Assembly: GCF_017353175.1 (NCBI RefSeq)
Contig: NZ_JAFMYW010000001.1
Location: 1-64,000, forward strand
Length of the DNA: 64,000 nt
Reading direction: 5' to 3'
From: Fibrella forsythiae
GTDB taxonomy: Bacteria > Bacteroidota > Bacteroidia > Cytophagales > Spirosomataceae
The translations under genes and the position numbers were made by a program. Below the pieces are notes generated by a model. The model ran no database searches and had not been told where the DNA came from. It saw nothing but the letters and a program-made list of their open reading frames with translations. Each line of letters starts with the position of its first letter. The first letter of the stretch is position 1. Shown here piece after piece: positions 8,937 to 17,477 of the stretch.

Positions 8937-10792
8937 TGACTGATCTAAAAGATTCCATCGTACTAGAGGTTGCCCACCCTAGCACGGGTGAGACCAAGTA
9001 CATCCTGCTCGATACGAGTTCCTGCGCGGCGGTACTCCCCACCTACAACGGGCTGTCCGACGCCCAGAAACGGGCGGGCCTCTCCAGCAGCTTTCCCCTG
9101 GGCCCGGCCGGCTATAAAGCCCAGGTCGATACGACCTGCTCGGTCACCGGCGGGGGCAGCTCCCAGCCCCCCGCTCCGGTGAGCCGACCCCAGGCCATCG
9201 GCTCGGCCGCGCTGCTCTATGAGGTCGGTGGCACCACCCACACGGGCTTTCCTTTCTTCGACGCCGTCGATGGGACGAGCGCACCGGCCACCTCGGCCAG
9301 CAACGTCTACTTCGTGGACCGCTCGGGTGATACCGAATCCATCAGTGCCGCCCTGGTCCGGGTGCGGGCCGGTGGCCTCACCAAATACCTTCAGTCAGCA
9401 GTGAGCAACGTGCGCTCGATTCCAACTACGCCCGCCCCAGCGACGGGCTTTACTGACTTCGAGATGATCTACAACATCATGAACGAAGACGGTCCGGGTT
9501 ACCCCGATTCATCGGGCAACTACCCCAACGATGTCTATGCCACCCAGGCCTACAGCCGGGGATCGGAGTATAAGAATGCTTACATCCCCGAATGGCCGGG
9601 GCGTATGTTCTCCATCCTGATTCCGTGCACCCATTACATGCAAAACCGCACCAGCTGGCGCAGGCAGGTGATGTACCGCAACCAGCAGGCGGCCATCCGG
9701 GCCGCTGGAAAGAAGTACTTTCTGCGCTTCCACTTCTCGCGGGAGAACATCGGCAACGGGGATGACATCACCACACCCGCCAACGTAGCCCGCTTCAACA
9801 ACGGGGATATCGGTGGTAGCGGCTCGGCCCCCCCGCAGCTGCACCTGCTTCGCCAGTATGTGGAAGGAGGCAGCAGTGACACGGAAAACCCCTGGCACTA
9901 CATGAAGGCGTACGTGCTGAAGCTGGCCAACGATTTCAAGCAAGATGTACTCGACGGGGTTTGCATCGGCCTGACCTACACGCTCACCGGCCGTCAGGAG
10001 GATGGTCTGCCCACGGAGATCGGTGATGGCGGAGCCCTGAAGGTAGGCGACTACTCCCCCGGAGCCATCGCTGATTTCAAAGTCCGCATGAACACCAGCT
10101 CGAATCCCCCCACGCCGGGTCACTACCTGAGCATGGATGCCTTCCAGGGCGAGGTCGGTAAAAAATGGTACATCTACCGCCAGGAGCAGCATATGTTTTT
10201 TAAAGCCTGGGTGAAGGGCCTAATTCGGTCGGTCATTCCGGGTTGCCCAACGGGGGATGATTACGGCATCATTGTCGGGACGGGGGCGGCGAATCCGGGC
10301 GTGGCCAACTGGCGGCGCATGAGCGCAGGCTCCCAGCTGGTTAAAGTCAACCCCGACTTCTTCACGGTGCACAACTTCGAGGCGGACCTGATCCGATCCA
10401 ATGCGCCGGCCGGGGCCATCACCCTGATCGAGGCAGACACCAACTGGGTGGTCGAGAACGCCTACTCGGGTAATCCGTCGGTGCGCCCGACCTCGGATGT
10501 AGTTAACGTCATCAACGCCTACCGCCAGCGGGGCATGCACGCCATCTGCTTTGGCCAGGCCAACAACGCCACCTCCTTCGGGGCGGCCAAGACCGTGGCC
10601 CAGGCATGCATTGCCCAGGGCATGCAGTCGGCCAAAGTGACGATCGCCACCCCGGATCAGGCGCACACGACCTCCTACACAAGTGATGAGATCCTGACCG
10701 GGCCGGGTTCGCTGGCCCAGGGGCGCTGGTTCGACGCCCAGGGAAGCAATGGACCGGTCAACATCACCATCACCGACACCTTCACCTACTAA
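8936..10792 (+). CDS. Tail-tip protein with possible glycosidase-like barrel
   Basis: A 618-residue protein. An N-terminal domain of about 170 residues (MTDLKDSIVLEVAHPSTGETKY onward) looks like a virion-attachment module. The rest alternates strands and helices (KKYFLRFHFSRENIG, VLDGVCIGLTYTLTG, DFFTVHNFEADL, GAITLIEADTNWV, GMHAICFGQ), as in a TIM barrel such as those of glycoside hydrolases. I could not assign a family or catalytic pair, so an enzyme acting on capsule or polysaccharide is a hypothesis. The start at 8936 overlaps the previous stop. Confidence 0.5.
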   Translation: MTDLKDSIVLEVAHPSTGETKYILLDTSSCAAVLPTYNGLSDAQKRAGLSSSFPLGPAGYKAQVDTTCSVTGGGSSQPPAPVSRPQAIGSAALLYEVGGTTHTGFPFFDAVDGTSAPATSASNVYFVDRSGDTESISAALVRVRAGGLTKYLQSAVSNVRSIPTTPAPATGFTDFEMIYNIMNEDGPGYPDSSGNYPNDVYATQAYSRGSEYKNAYIPEWPGRMFSILIPCTHYMQNRTSWRRQVMYRNQQAAIRAAGKKYFLRFHFSRENIGNGDDITTPANVARFNNGDIGGSGSAPPQLHLLRQYVEGGSSDTENPWHYMKAYVLKLANDFKQDVLDGVCIGLTYTLTGRQEDGLPTEIGDGGALKVGDYSPGAIADFKVRMNTSSNPPTPGHYLSMDAFQGEVGKKWYIYRQEQHMFFKAWVKGLIRSVIPGCPTGDDYGIIVGTGAANPGVANWRRMSAGSQLVKVNPDFFTVHNFEADLIRSNAPAGAITLIEADTNWVVENAYSGNPSVRPTSDVVNVINAYRQRGMHAICFGQANNATSFGAAKTVAQACIAQGMQSAKVTIATPDQAHTTSYTSDEILTGPGSLAQGRWFDAQGSNGPVNITITDTFTY

Positions 10793-10793
10793 G

Positions 10794-11432
10794 ATGGCTT
10801 CCTTTCCCAATTTATTCGCCGCCGAGGTGCGGCGGCTGCGCAACGACGAGACCGGCGAGATCGTGCTGCTCTTTACGCGCGACGGTGCCCCGATGGATAT
10901 TTCGGGTATGGCCTTCTCCATTGGCTACTGCCAGGTGGACACCGTCGAGGAGGAAATGCGCTTTACCATCGGCAAGGCCACCGATCCGGTGGTGAGTGGC
11001 GCGGAGCTGACCCGGCCCGCGAATACCACTGATCGGCTGGTGCTGGATATCAACCCCGCCAACCGGACCGAGCTGGACCAGGACAGCTACACGGCCTTTG
11101 TCTACGAGGTCAAAAACGGCAAGCGTGACCCGATGGCCGTCATCCTGCATAAGTGGCTGGAGAAGGCCGAAGCGTTCGTGGAGGGCCTGCCCAAAGAGCC
11201 CGCTGCCCTTCAGCTCAACTTCATCACAGCGGGCGAGAACATCGTGCTGCTGTCGGTCTACGAGGTGCCCACCAGTGGCTCCATCAATATCGTCTACGTC
11301 AACGAGGCGGCTGCCCTGGCGGCGTCGCTGGGCGAGCAGCCCTTTCGGCTCATCAAGGCCGGAAACTTCTATTTCATCAAAGAGGCGGACGGACTGATTC
11401 CGCTCGTCACCATGCCTAAAATCACTGCCTAA
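10794..11432 (+). CDS. Baseplate/fibre adaptor-like protein
   Basis: A 212-residue beta-rich protein starting two bases after the previous stop. The N-terminus (GEIVLLFTRDGAPMDISGMAFSIG) resembles the immunoglobulin-like N-domain of baseplate upper proteins that attach receptor-binding proteins. The C-terminal part is unrecognised. It lies between the putative hydrolase and the beta-helix fibre, so an adaptor role is reasonable. Confidence 0.45.
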   Translation: MASFPNLFAAEVRRLRNDETGEIVLLFTRDGAPMDISGMAFSIGYCQVDTVEEEMRFTIGKATDPVVSGAELTRPANTTDRLVLDINPANRTELDQDSYTAFVYEVKNGKRDPMAVILHKWLEKAEAFVEGLPKEPAALQLNFITAGENIVLLSVYEVPTSGSINIVYVNEAAALAASLGEQPFRLIKAGNFYFIKEADGLIPLVTMPKITA

Positions 11433-11435
11433 CCC

Positions 11436-13445
11436 ATGAAATTCCTCTCGTTATTCTTCACTCTGCTAATCAGCCTGAGTGCATCGGCCCAGATCGACTT
11501 TAAAGAAGTGGGGGGGCAGTTGCAGTACTCCGTCCGGGGCGGGGCCTACAAACCCGTTGGCGCCACCGTGGCGGCGACCACCGTCACCAGCGGCACAGCC
11601 ACCGGCCCGGTGGCCTTCACCAACCTGATCGGCGTACCGGCTTACCTGAGCGCCTTTGCCCTGAACGCCAAGCTGGAGACGGCCCTTTACGCCCTCAACC
11701 GGACATCGGATCGCCAGGAGCTCTCCGCGCATCTGGCCGACCTGGGCAATCCGCACGGTACAACCAAGACTCAGATCGGCCTGGGCAACGTACCCAACGT
11801 GGATGCCACCAACCCGGCCAACATTGTCCAGGGGCCTTTGTTCCGGTTCATGACCGATGTCGAACGCACTAAGCTGGCAGGCCTACCCAGCACCAGTGTG
11901 CCGCTGTCAGCCTCGGCCGTGCGGCAATACTTCAGCTCCACGGGCGATATCGATTATGACCAGCAGAACGGGCAGTTTTATTTGAAAAACGCCCAGCTCA
12001 ACGTCCTCATCCGCAACTACCTCAACAGTTTGGACGGAGCCGCGCCGGGCAAGATCCTGGCCTACTCAGGGGGTGGTCAGCCGCCGGTCTGGATTGCTCC
12101 CCCTACGGCGACCACGGTCACGGGGGGCGCTTCGGGCACGACCAGTCCGGGTGGTACGGTGGTCTCCAGTGATCACATCTTCGCCGACAGCACGGTCAAC
12201 CGGCCCAACTTCGCCCTGATGGTCGATGTGCCCCTTTCCACCACGGCCCAGATCCAGAGTTTTCTGACCAGCGCCCAGACCAACAAGCGGGGCATCATTG
12301 CCCCCGGCAGTTACTCGCTGGTGGGCGGCTCCCAGTTCACCCAGACAGGAAACTGGGACAATGTGGCCCTGACGGCTCCCTCCGGAGCGACGTTTGTGGC
12401 TACGGGCACGACCTGCCTGGTGGTGACCGACAACCACACGGCCAAACGGTTCGGCTTCTACGGCATCACCTTCACCAGCACCAACACCGGGAACGGCTAC
12501 CCGCTGGTGTTCTCCAACGAACTGCCCACCATTCAGGGCTGGGAGATTGCGCGGTGTACGTTCCTGGGCAATAACGTGGGTAATTGGAACGCCTTTAACA
12601 TCACCGCCTACAGCACCGCAAGCAACGCTGGGGCCACGTCCAGCGATTTCTATCTGCACGACAACCTGTTCCGCAATATTCCCCGCTGCGGGATGGAGAT
12701 TCTCTCCCAGGGCTACGATGCCGTGCGGCTGACCAACCTGGTCATTACCGCCAACCGCTTTGAGAACCTGGCCGTCAACAGCGGTGAGGGCAACCGGATG
12801 GCCACTTCGCTGTCGGGCCTGATCACGGGCATCTATCACGCCCGCAACACCAGTACCAACGCCAAGAACATGGCCTACGAGTTCGTCAACGTCAAGTACG
12901 CCAAGGCAGAGTCAAACACAGCGGTGGCCTACCTGGAGCCCTGCGTGGGTTACTCGATCTCCGACGATGGCCGCAACAGTACGGAGCAAATTTATCTGGA
13001 GGGCGGCTACTTCAATGTTACGTCACGTCCATTCCAGCTGTACGACTGCAAGGACGTGCACATCAAAGGGGGCCTCTACATCGCCGGGCGCGGTATTGAC
13101 ATGAATACCCGTCTGTCGAGCATCGAGAGCATCACGGCCACCTGTACAAACCTGTTCAACGCCGAGGCCATCGTGCAGTTTGGCGGCACCTCGAACAATA
13201 ACGTGCTCAAAAGTTCGGTCCTCTCCTCGTGGGGATCAGCTGCCGCTGGCCACGAGCCCTCCTTCGAGACGGTGGTGCTGCGAGCCAATACCTACAACAA
13301 CCAGGTGACGGGTAACACGCTCAAACAGGGCAAGCGCCCCGGCCTGAGTCCGGCCACCTATTTCACCCCGGGCGATGTGGTCAATCAGGGAACGGGCAGC
13401 CCCGCCAACACGGCCTCAGCCAACACCGTTCAACTCGAACCCTAA
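11436..13445 (+). CDS. Tail spike/fibre with beta-helix and signal peptide
   Basis: A 669-residue protein. It starts with a textbook signal peptide (MKFLSLFFTLLISLSASA before Q). Next comes a fibre-like segment with the collar motif GNPHGTTKTQIGLGNVPNVD near residue 108, as in T4/lambda-type fibres, then a right-handed beta-helix domain (repeated Asn/Thr/Val turns, about residues 290-640) like pectate-lyase-type tailspikes. Tail fibres are normally assembled in the cytoplasm, so the signal peptide is odd. It is shared by the next two genes. Confidence 0.7.
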   Translation: MKFLSLFFTLLISLSASAQIDFKEVGGQLQYSVRGGAYKPVGATVAATTVTSGTATGPVAFTNLIGVPAYLSAFALNAKLETALYALNRTSDRQELSAHLADLGNPHGTTKTQIGLGNVPNVDATNPANIVQGPLFRFMTDVERTKLAGLPSTSVPLSASAVRQYFSSTGDIDYDQQNGQFYLKNAQLNVLIRNYLNSLDGAAPGKILAYSGGGQPPVWIAPPTATTVTGGASGTTSPGGTVVSSDHIFADSTVNRPNFALMVDVPLSTTAQIQSFLTSAQTNKRGIIAPGSYSLVGGSQFTQTGNWDNVALTAPSGATFVATGTTCLVVTDNHTAKRFGFYGITFTSTNTGNGYPLVFSNELPTIQGWEIARCTFLGNNVGNWNAFNITAYSTASNAGATSSDFYLHDNLFRNIPRCGMEILSQGYDAVRLTNLVITANRFENLAVNSGEGNRMATSLSGLITGIYHARNTSTNAKNMAYEFVNVKYAKAESNTAVAYLEPCVGYSISDDGRNSTEQIYLEGGYFNVTSRPFQLYDCKDVHIKGGLYIAGRGIDMNTRLSSIESITATCTNLFNAEAIVQFGGTSNNNVLKSSVLSSWGSAAAGHEPSFETVVLRANTYNNQVTGNTLKQGKRPGLSPATYFTPGDVVNQGTGSPANTASANTVQLEP

Positions 13446-13448
13446 GCC

Positions 13449-15221
13449 ATGAAGAACTTCCTTCTTTTCGTTCTGTGCCTGCTGAGCGTCGGCCTGCAGG
13501 CACAGAACAACCTGCCGCTGGAGCTCTCCAGCTCACCCATCGAGTTCTTCCCCAGCAGCCCGGCCACCCTGACCGGTGCCATCTCCCTGACGGGCACGCC
13601 GGTGGCCATCAGCGTGCAGACCTACGTAGATGCGAGTAAGGATCCCCAGGCCCTGCCCGCCATCAACCAGCCGGTACTGGTGGTGCAGAATGGTCAGTTC
13701 TTCATCAACTGGAGCGCCAAACAGACGGCAGCGATCATCAAGAGCACACCGAAGGTCTACCTGATCATCCGGGCGGGGGAAACCGCCATCCGGACGGGCT
13801 GGGTGAACTTCAGATACGGGGCCAGGCCCTTGCCACCGGGCAGCGTGCAGACCATCAACATCGCTACCCTCTCGCGCGGGGATATCGCCTCGATCCGGGA
13901 CTCGTTGAAGGCCGATGTGCTTACGCAGGCCGGTATCGCTACCGCCCAGGCGGGTATGGCTACGGCTCAGGCCGGTCTGGCTACGACCCAAGCAGCGGAG
14001 GCACTCGCCAGTAAAACGAGCGCCACTGACTCGCAGACCAACGCCGCCGGATCGGCTACCAGCGCGGCCAGTAGTGCCACGCTGGCTCAGGGGTATGCAG
14101 CCTCAGCCAGCGCTTCGAAGGTCTCAGCCGGTACGTCGGAAACTAACGCGGCAGGATCAGCCAGCCAGGCTCAGGCTGCCAGAACAGGTGCAGAGACTGC
14201 CCGAACGGGAGCTGAAACGGCGCGGGATGGTGCAATCAACGCCGCTACTTCGGCTGGTCAATCGGCCCAACAATCCCAAGATTATTCGACCAGTTCACTG
14301 GCTTATTCGACCAGTGCCAATAGTTCGAAGATCAGTGCCGCCAATTCTCAGACCAATGCCGCCGCCAGTGCCACCGCCGCCAATGCCTCGAGGGTTTCGG
14401 CTGCCCAGTCTGAGACCAATGCAGCGGCATCAGCAGCCTCAGCACTGGCCTCTAAAAACAGTGCAGGTACGTCGGAAACCAACGCGGCCGGCTCGGCCAG
14501 TTCGGCCAATGCGTCGAAAGTGGCAGCCGCCATCTCGGAAACCAACGCAGCCGGATCAGCGGCGCAGGCCCTGGCCTCTAAGACCCAGGCAGGCACGTCC
14601 GAAACCAATGCAGGCAGCTCGGCCGCGCAGGCCCTGGCCTCCAAGTACAGCGCTGCTACTTCGGAAACCAACGCAGCTGGTAGTGCCGCCTCGGCCCTGG
14701 CCTCCAAGAATAGTGCAGTGACCTCCGAGACGAATGCAGCCGGATCGGCCGCTGCCGCACTGGCCTCGAAGAACTTCGCTGCGAGTTCGGAAACAGCGGC
14801 CAACGGCTCGAAAGTGGCGGCGGCCAGTTCAGAAACGAATGCCGCCGCCTCAGCCGCCTCAGCCCTGGCCAGCTATAACAGCACCGTCAGTGCGGTACAA
14901 AACTGCTCGATTGCCCTGGGCAACCTCTCAATCAGTGCGACCATCGACATGGGAACATGCCCCAACCTGTATGCCTATGGGACGCTGGTGGGCAATACCA
15001 CCTTCTCCATTACCAACGTGCAGCCAGGTCGCTCACTCTACTTGGAATTGATTCAGGGAGGGGCTGGCTCCTTCACCGCTACGTTTCCCGCTGGTGTCAG
15101 ATTCCCCGCTGGAGCAGGCATCGACTGGCACACTGCTCCGGGTAACTGGAACACATTTTCACTGGTGGGCAGGCCTCTACAAAACGGCTATTCAATCTCT
15201 GGATTCTATACCAAGCAGTAA
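13449..15221 (+). CDS. Tail fibre with Ala/Ser/Thr 21-residue repeats and signal peptide
   Basis: A 590-residue protein with a signal peptide (MKNFLLFVLCLLSVGLQAQ), an N-terminal beta domain to about residue 145, then roughly a dozen repeats of about 21 residues built on SETNAAGSAASALASKNS. This is the trimeric coiled-coil/fibre repeat known from lambda Stf-like proteins (Phage_fiber repeat type). A beta-rich C-terminal tip of about 110 residues (GNLSISATIDMGTCPNLYAY onward) may bind the receptor. Its stop and the next start overlap (TAATG). Confidence 0.78.
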   Translation: MKNFLLFVLCLLSVGLQAQNNLPLELSSSPIEFFPSSPATLTGAISLTGTPVAISVQTYVDASKDPQALPAINQPVLVVQNGQFFINWSAKQTAAIIKSTPKVYLIIRAGETAIRTGWVNFRYGARPLPPGSVQTINIATLSRGDIASIRDSLKADVLTQAGIATAQAGMATAQAGLATTQAAEALASKTSATDSQTNAAGSATSAASSATLAQGYAASASASKVSAGTSETNAAGSASQAQAARTGAETARTGAETARDGAINAATSAGQSAQQSQDYSTSSLAYSTSANSSKISAANSQTNAAASATAANASRVSAAQSETNAAASAASALASKNSAGTSETNAAGSASSANASKVAAAISETNAAGSAAQALASKTQAGTSETNAGSSAAQALASKYSAATSETNAAGSAASALASKNSAVTSETNAAGSAAAALASKNFAASSETAANGSKVAAASSETNAAASAASALASYNSTVSAVQNCSIALGNLSISATIDMGTCPNLYAYGTLVGNTTFSITNVQPGRSLYLELIQGGAGSFTATFPAGVRFPAGAGIDWHTAPGNWNTFSLVGRPLQNGYSISGFYTKQ

Positions 15222-17035
15222 TGAAAAAGCTTCTCTTTCTCTGGCTGCTCATCACAGCGGCCCCCTTCCTCGCTCCTGAATCATCGCATGTGCAGGTAAC
15301 TGCCCAGATGACCGTCCGGAGCAACATGAGCCAGTTCACGCCCTCGCTGAATCTGGATTTCATGCAGGGCGTAATGCCTGCTGGTCTGACCTTCACCCGC
15401 TCAGGTACAGCTACGCGGGTCAACGAACAGGGTAGAATTGAGACCGTCGCGGCCAATGTGCCACGGTTCGATTATGACCCTAACTCGGTTGTTTACAGCG
15501 GACAGAACCTGGCAAGGGGCAGTCAGGCTATTCATAATGCGCAGGCCACGCTTAACAATGGATGGACGGGTGACAATACCGAGGGGTTCTCCTTAAATGC
15601 CGAGGTCGCTCCTGATGGCACTACGACAGCTTCTGTCGCCATTCTGGCCAGCAAACGGGCCATTATGGAAATACCTTCCGCCGTTAATCCGGGTAATGGC
15701 CTGTTCACTATTAGTGCGTATGCGAAGAATAGCGCGGGTGGTACGATAGTCCTGAATCTAAAAAATGCCGGTAGTGACGTAATAATCACGACCCAGACCT
15801 TCACCTTAACGGGTTCATGGCAACGGTTTTCCGTTAATGGAACTACGTCAGGCACGAATCCGGGCGTTCGTCTTGAAATCGCAAACGTACCCCTCAATAC
15901 CTCCGTATGGGGCGCTCAGATCAATCAGGGTTCTATCCTTCTTCCGTACACGGCCAACCTTAGCAACTCAGTAGGCATAGCAGGTACGCAGACTGCTACA
16001 GTTTTGCGGGGTCTATTGATTGAGGAGGGCCGAACGAATGTAACGCTTAATTCGCTGCTGCCCGACCTATGGAATAAAGGCGCAAACGCGGTCAAAACGG
16101 CGTCACAGGCTATTGCTCCCGATGGTAGTCTAGTGCCTTCGTATGCCAATACCGTAGGTGCCAATAGTACGGTCACCACGACGGCGGCCTCCGCGCTGGC
16201 ACTGAATACAACGTACACGCGGAGCGCATACGTTAAATCACTGGCTGGCGACGCCGCCAGACGATGGGTGCTTGAGTCAGCAGTTGGCGACCCCGGCACT
16301 GGTACACAGTATGCCGTATCCCGATTCAATCTATCGACAGGTGTAATAACTAATGGTCCTAACGTGGTTTCTGCCAGTCTGGTGAATTGCGGAAATGGCT
16401 GGTACAGGTGCATACAAACCTTTACAACTCTTTCGGGTGGCAGTCCGTCCGCAAATCAGCACTACATTGCTGATTACGGCAGTTCTACCGTGGCTGGAAC
16501 ATTCGCCGTTTGGGGCGCTCAGTGTGAATTGGGTACGTTCGCTGCGTCAGTAATTCCCACGACGACCGCCGCCGTGACGAGGGGAGCCGACAACTGCACC
16601 ATGCCAACACTAGGCTGGTACAATAGCAATGAAGGTACGTTCGTCAGTCGATTCAATGTAGACTATGGTGGTGTTGATTGTCGGCCATTAGCTGTATCTG
16701 ATGGTACCAACAATAACCGGATGGTGATTCAGCGAAACCCGGCCAATCAACTCGTCACGTTCGGGGTGAGCCAAGGTGTAGGCATCAACTTTTCTAATAT
16801 CGGAGCCAATGGTCTGGTATCTGGAATAATAACAGGAGCAATCACCTATAGGGTGAATGACTACCGAGCAGCCGTGAATGGCACCTTGCTACCTGTTGCC
16901 ACCAACACGGCAGCGCCTCCGGTTGGCATCACAACGCTAAGCCTGAATACATCAGGAGGCCGGTTCTGGCACAACAAAATAGCCTACTGGCCTAAGCGTG
17001 TGGGCACACCCTACTTCCAAATCGCCTCAAACTAA
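15221..17035 (+). CDS. Adhesin-like tail protein with carbohydrate-binding domains
   Basis: A 604-residue protein starting with a signal-like peptide (MKKLLFLWLLITAAPFLA). It then has the phage motif LDFMQGVMPAGLTFTRSGTA and GRIETVAANVPRFDYDP. Two CenC-like jelly-roll domains follow (around 90-230 and 275-445, each with a WGAQ stretch near its end), then a concanavalin-like C-terminal domain. GLLIEEGRTN near residue 267 is a known feature of this phage tail family. Base composition is visibly less GC-rich than its neighbours, suggesting recent exchange of the host-range module. Confidence 0.68.
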   Translation: MKKLLFLWLLITAAPFLAPESSHVQVTAQMTVRSNMSQFTPSLNLDFMQGVMPAGLTFTRSGTATRVNEQGRIETVAANVPRFDYDPNSVVYSGQNLARGSQAIHNAQATLNNGWTGDNTEGFSLNAEVAPDGTTTASVAILASKRAIMEIPSAVNPGNGLFTISAYAKNSAGGTIVLNLKNAGSDVIITTQTFTLTGSWQRFSVNGTTSGTNPGVRLEIANVPLNTSVWGAQINQGSILLPYTANLSNSVGIAGTQTATVLRGLLIEEGRTNVTLNSLLPDLWNKGANAVKTASQAIAPDGSLVPSYANTVGANSTVTTTAASALALNTTYTRSAYVKSLAGDAARRWVLESAVGDPGTGTQYAVSRFNLSTGVITNGPNVVSASLVNCGNGWYRCIQTFTTLSGGSPSANQHYIADYGSSTVAGTFAVWGAQCELGTFAASVIPTTTAAVTRGADNCTMPTLGWYNSNEGTFVSRFNVDYGGVDCRPLAVSDGTNNNRMVIQRNPANQLVTFGVSQGVGINFSNIGANGLVSGIITGAITYRVNDYRAAVNGTLLPVATNTAAPPVGITTLSLNTSGGRFWHNKIAYWPKRVGTPYFQIASN

Positions 17036-17039
17036 CGCT

Positions 17040-17477
17040 ATGCAAAACGCAGAACAGACCGGAATGCCGGACCACCCTATTACCACCAGCTTCACGCTGG
17101 ACAATGCCGCCACGCTGCGCCTGCTGTGGCCGATTTTAGGCCAGGCCGTTAAAGATGAACTCGAAGCCGCTGGTATCCTCTCGATCGCCACGGTAGCCGA
17201 TATCAACGCCGGTCTCGACTGGCGGGTGTGGACCGGCAAAGTAGCCATCCGCTCCTACTGGCGTGCCTACGGGGAGAATATCGCCCCGGCTGCTGACATG
17301 GGCCTCTATCAGATCAGCCCTGAATTGGTGCAGGAATTCTCGCTGCTGTTGATGGCGCGGGACCCGAACATCGGAGCAATGGTTGCCCAGGCTAACCTCG
17401 GCCGTCCGGTGGTGATCCTGCCACCGATCAACGTACCTGAAGCACCGGTTGACTCTACGCTCGACGCTGAGGAATGA
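17040..17477 (+). CDS. Small tail-associated protein, unknown
   Basis: A 145-residue protein with helices in the middle (TLRLLWPILGQAVKDELEAAG) and a proline-rich, acidic C-terminus. The ATG at 17040 lies four bases after the previous stop, and its own stop overlaps the next start (ATGA). No family is recognised. It could be a fibre chaperone or a small baseplate protein. Confidence 0.5.
   Translation: MQNAEQTGMPDHPITTSFTLDNAATLRLLWPILGQAVKDELEAAGILSIATVADINAGLDWRVWTGKVAIRSYWRAYGENIAPAADMGLYQISPELVQEFSLLLMARDPNIGAMVAQANLGRPVVILPPINVPEAPVDSTLDAEE

Noticed and set aside
12066-12839. 257-codon minus-strand frame
   Set aside because: Opposite the beta-helix fibre gene, no start context and composition typical of an antisense shadow.
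14348-14803. Ala-rich minus-strand frame in the fibre-repeat region
   Set aside because: It is the mirror of the 21-residue repeats of the fibre gene.
11436-17035. Diversity-generating retroelement acting on fibre genes
   Set aside because: No reverse transcriptase, template repeat or accessory gene is present in the window.
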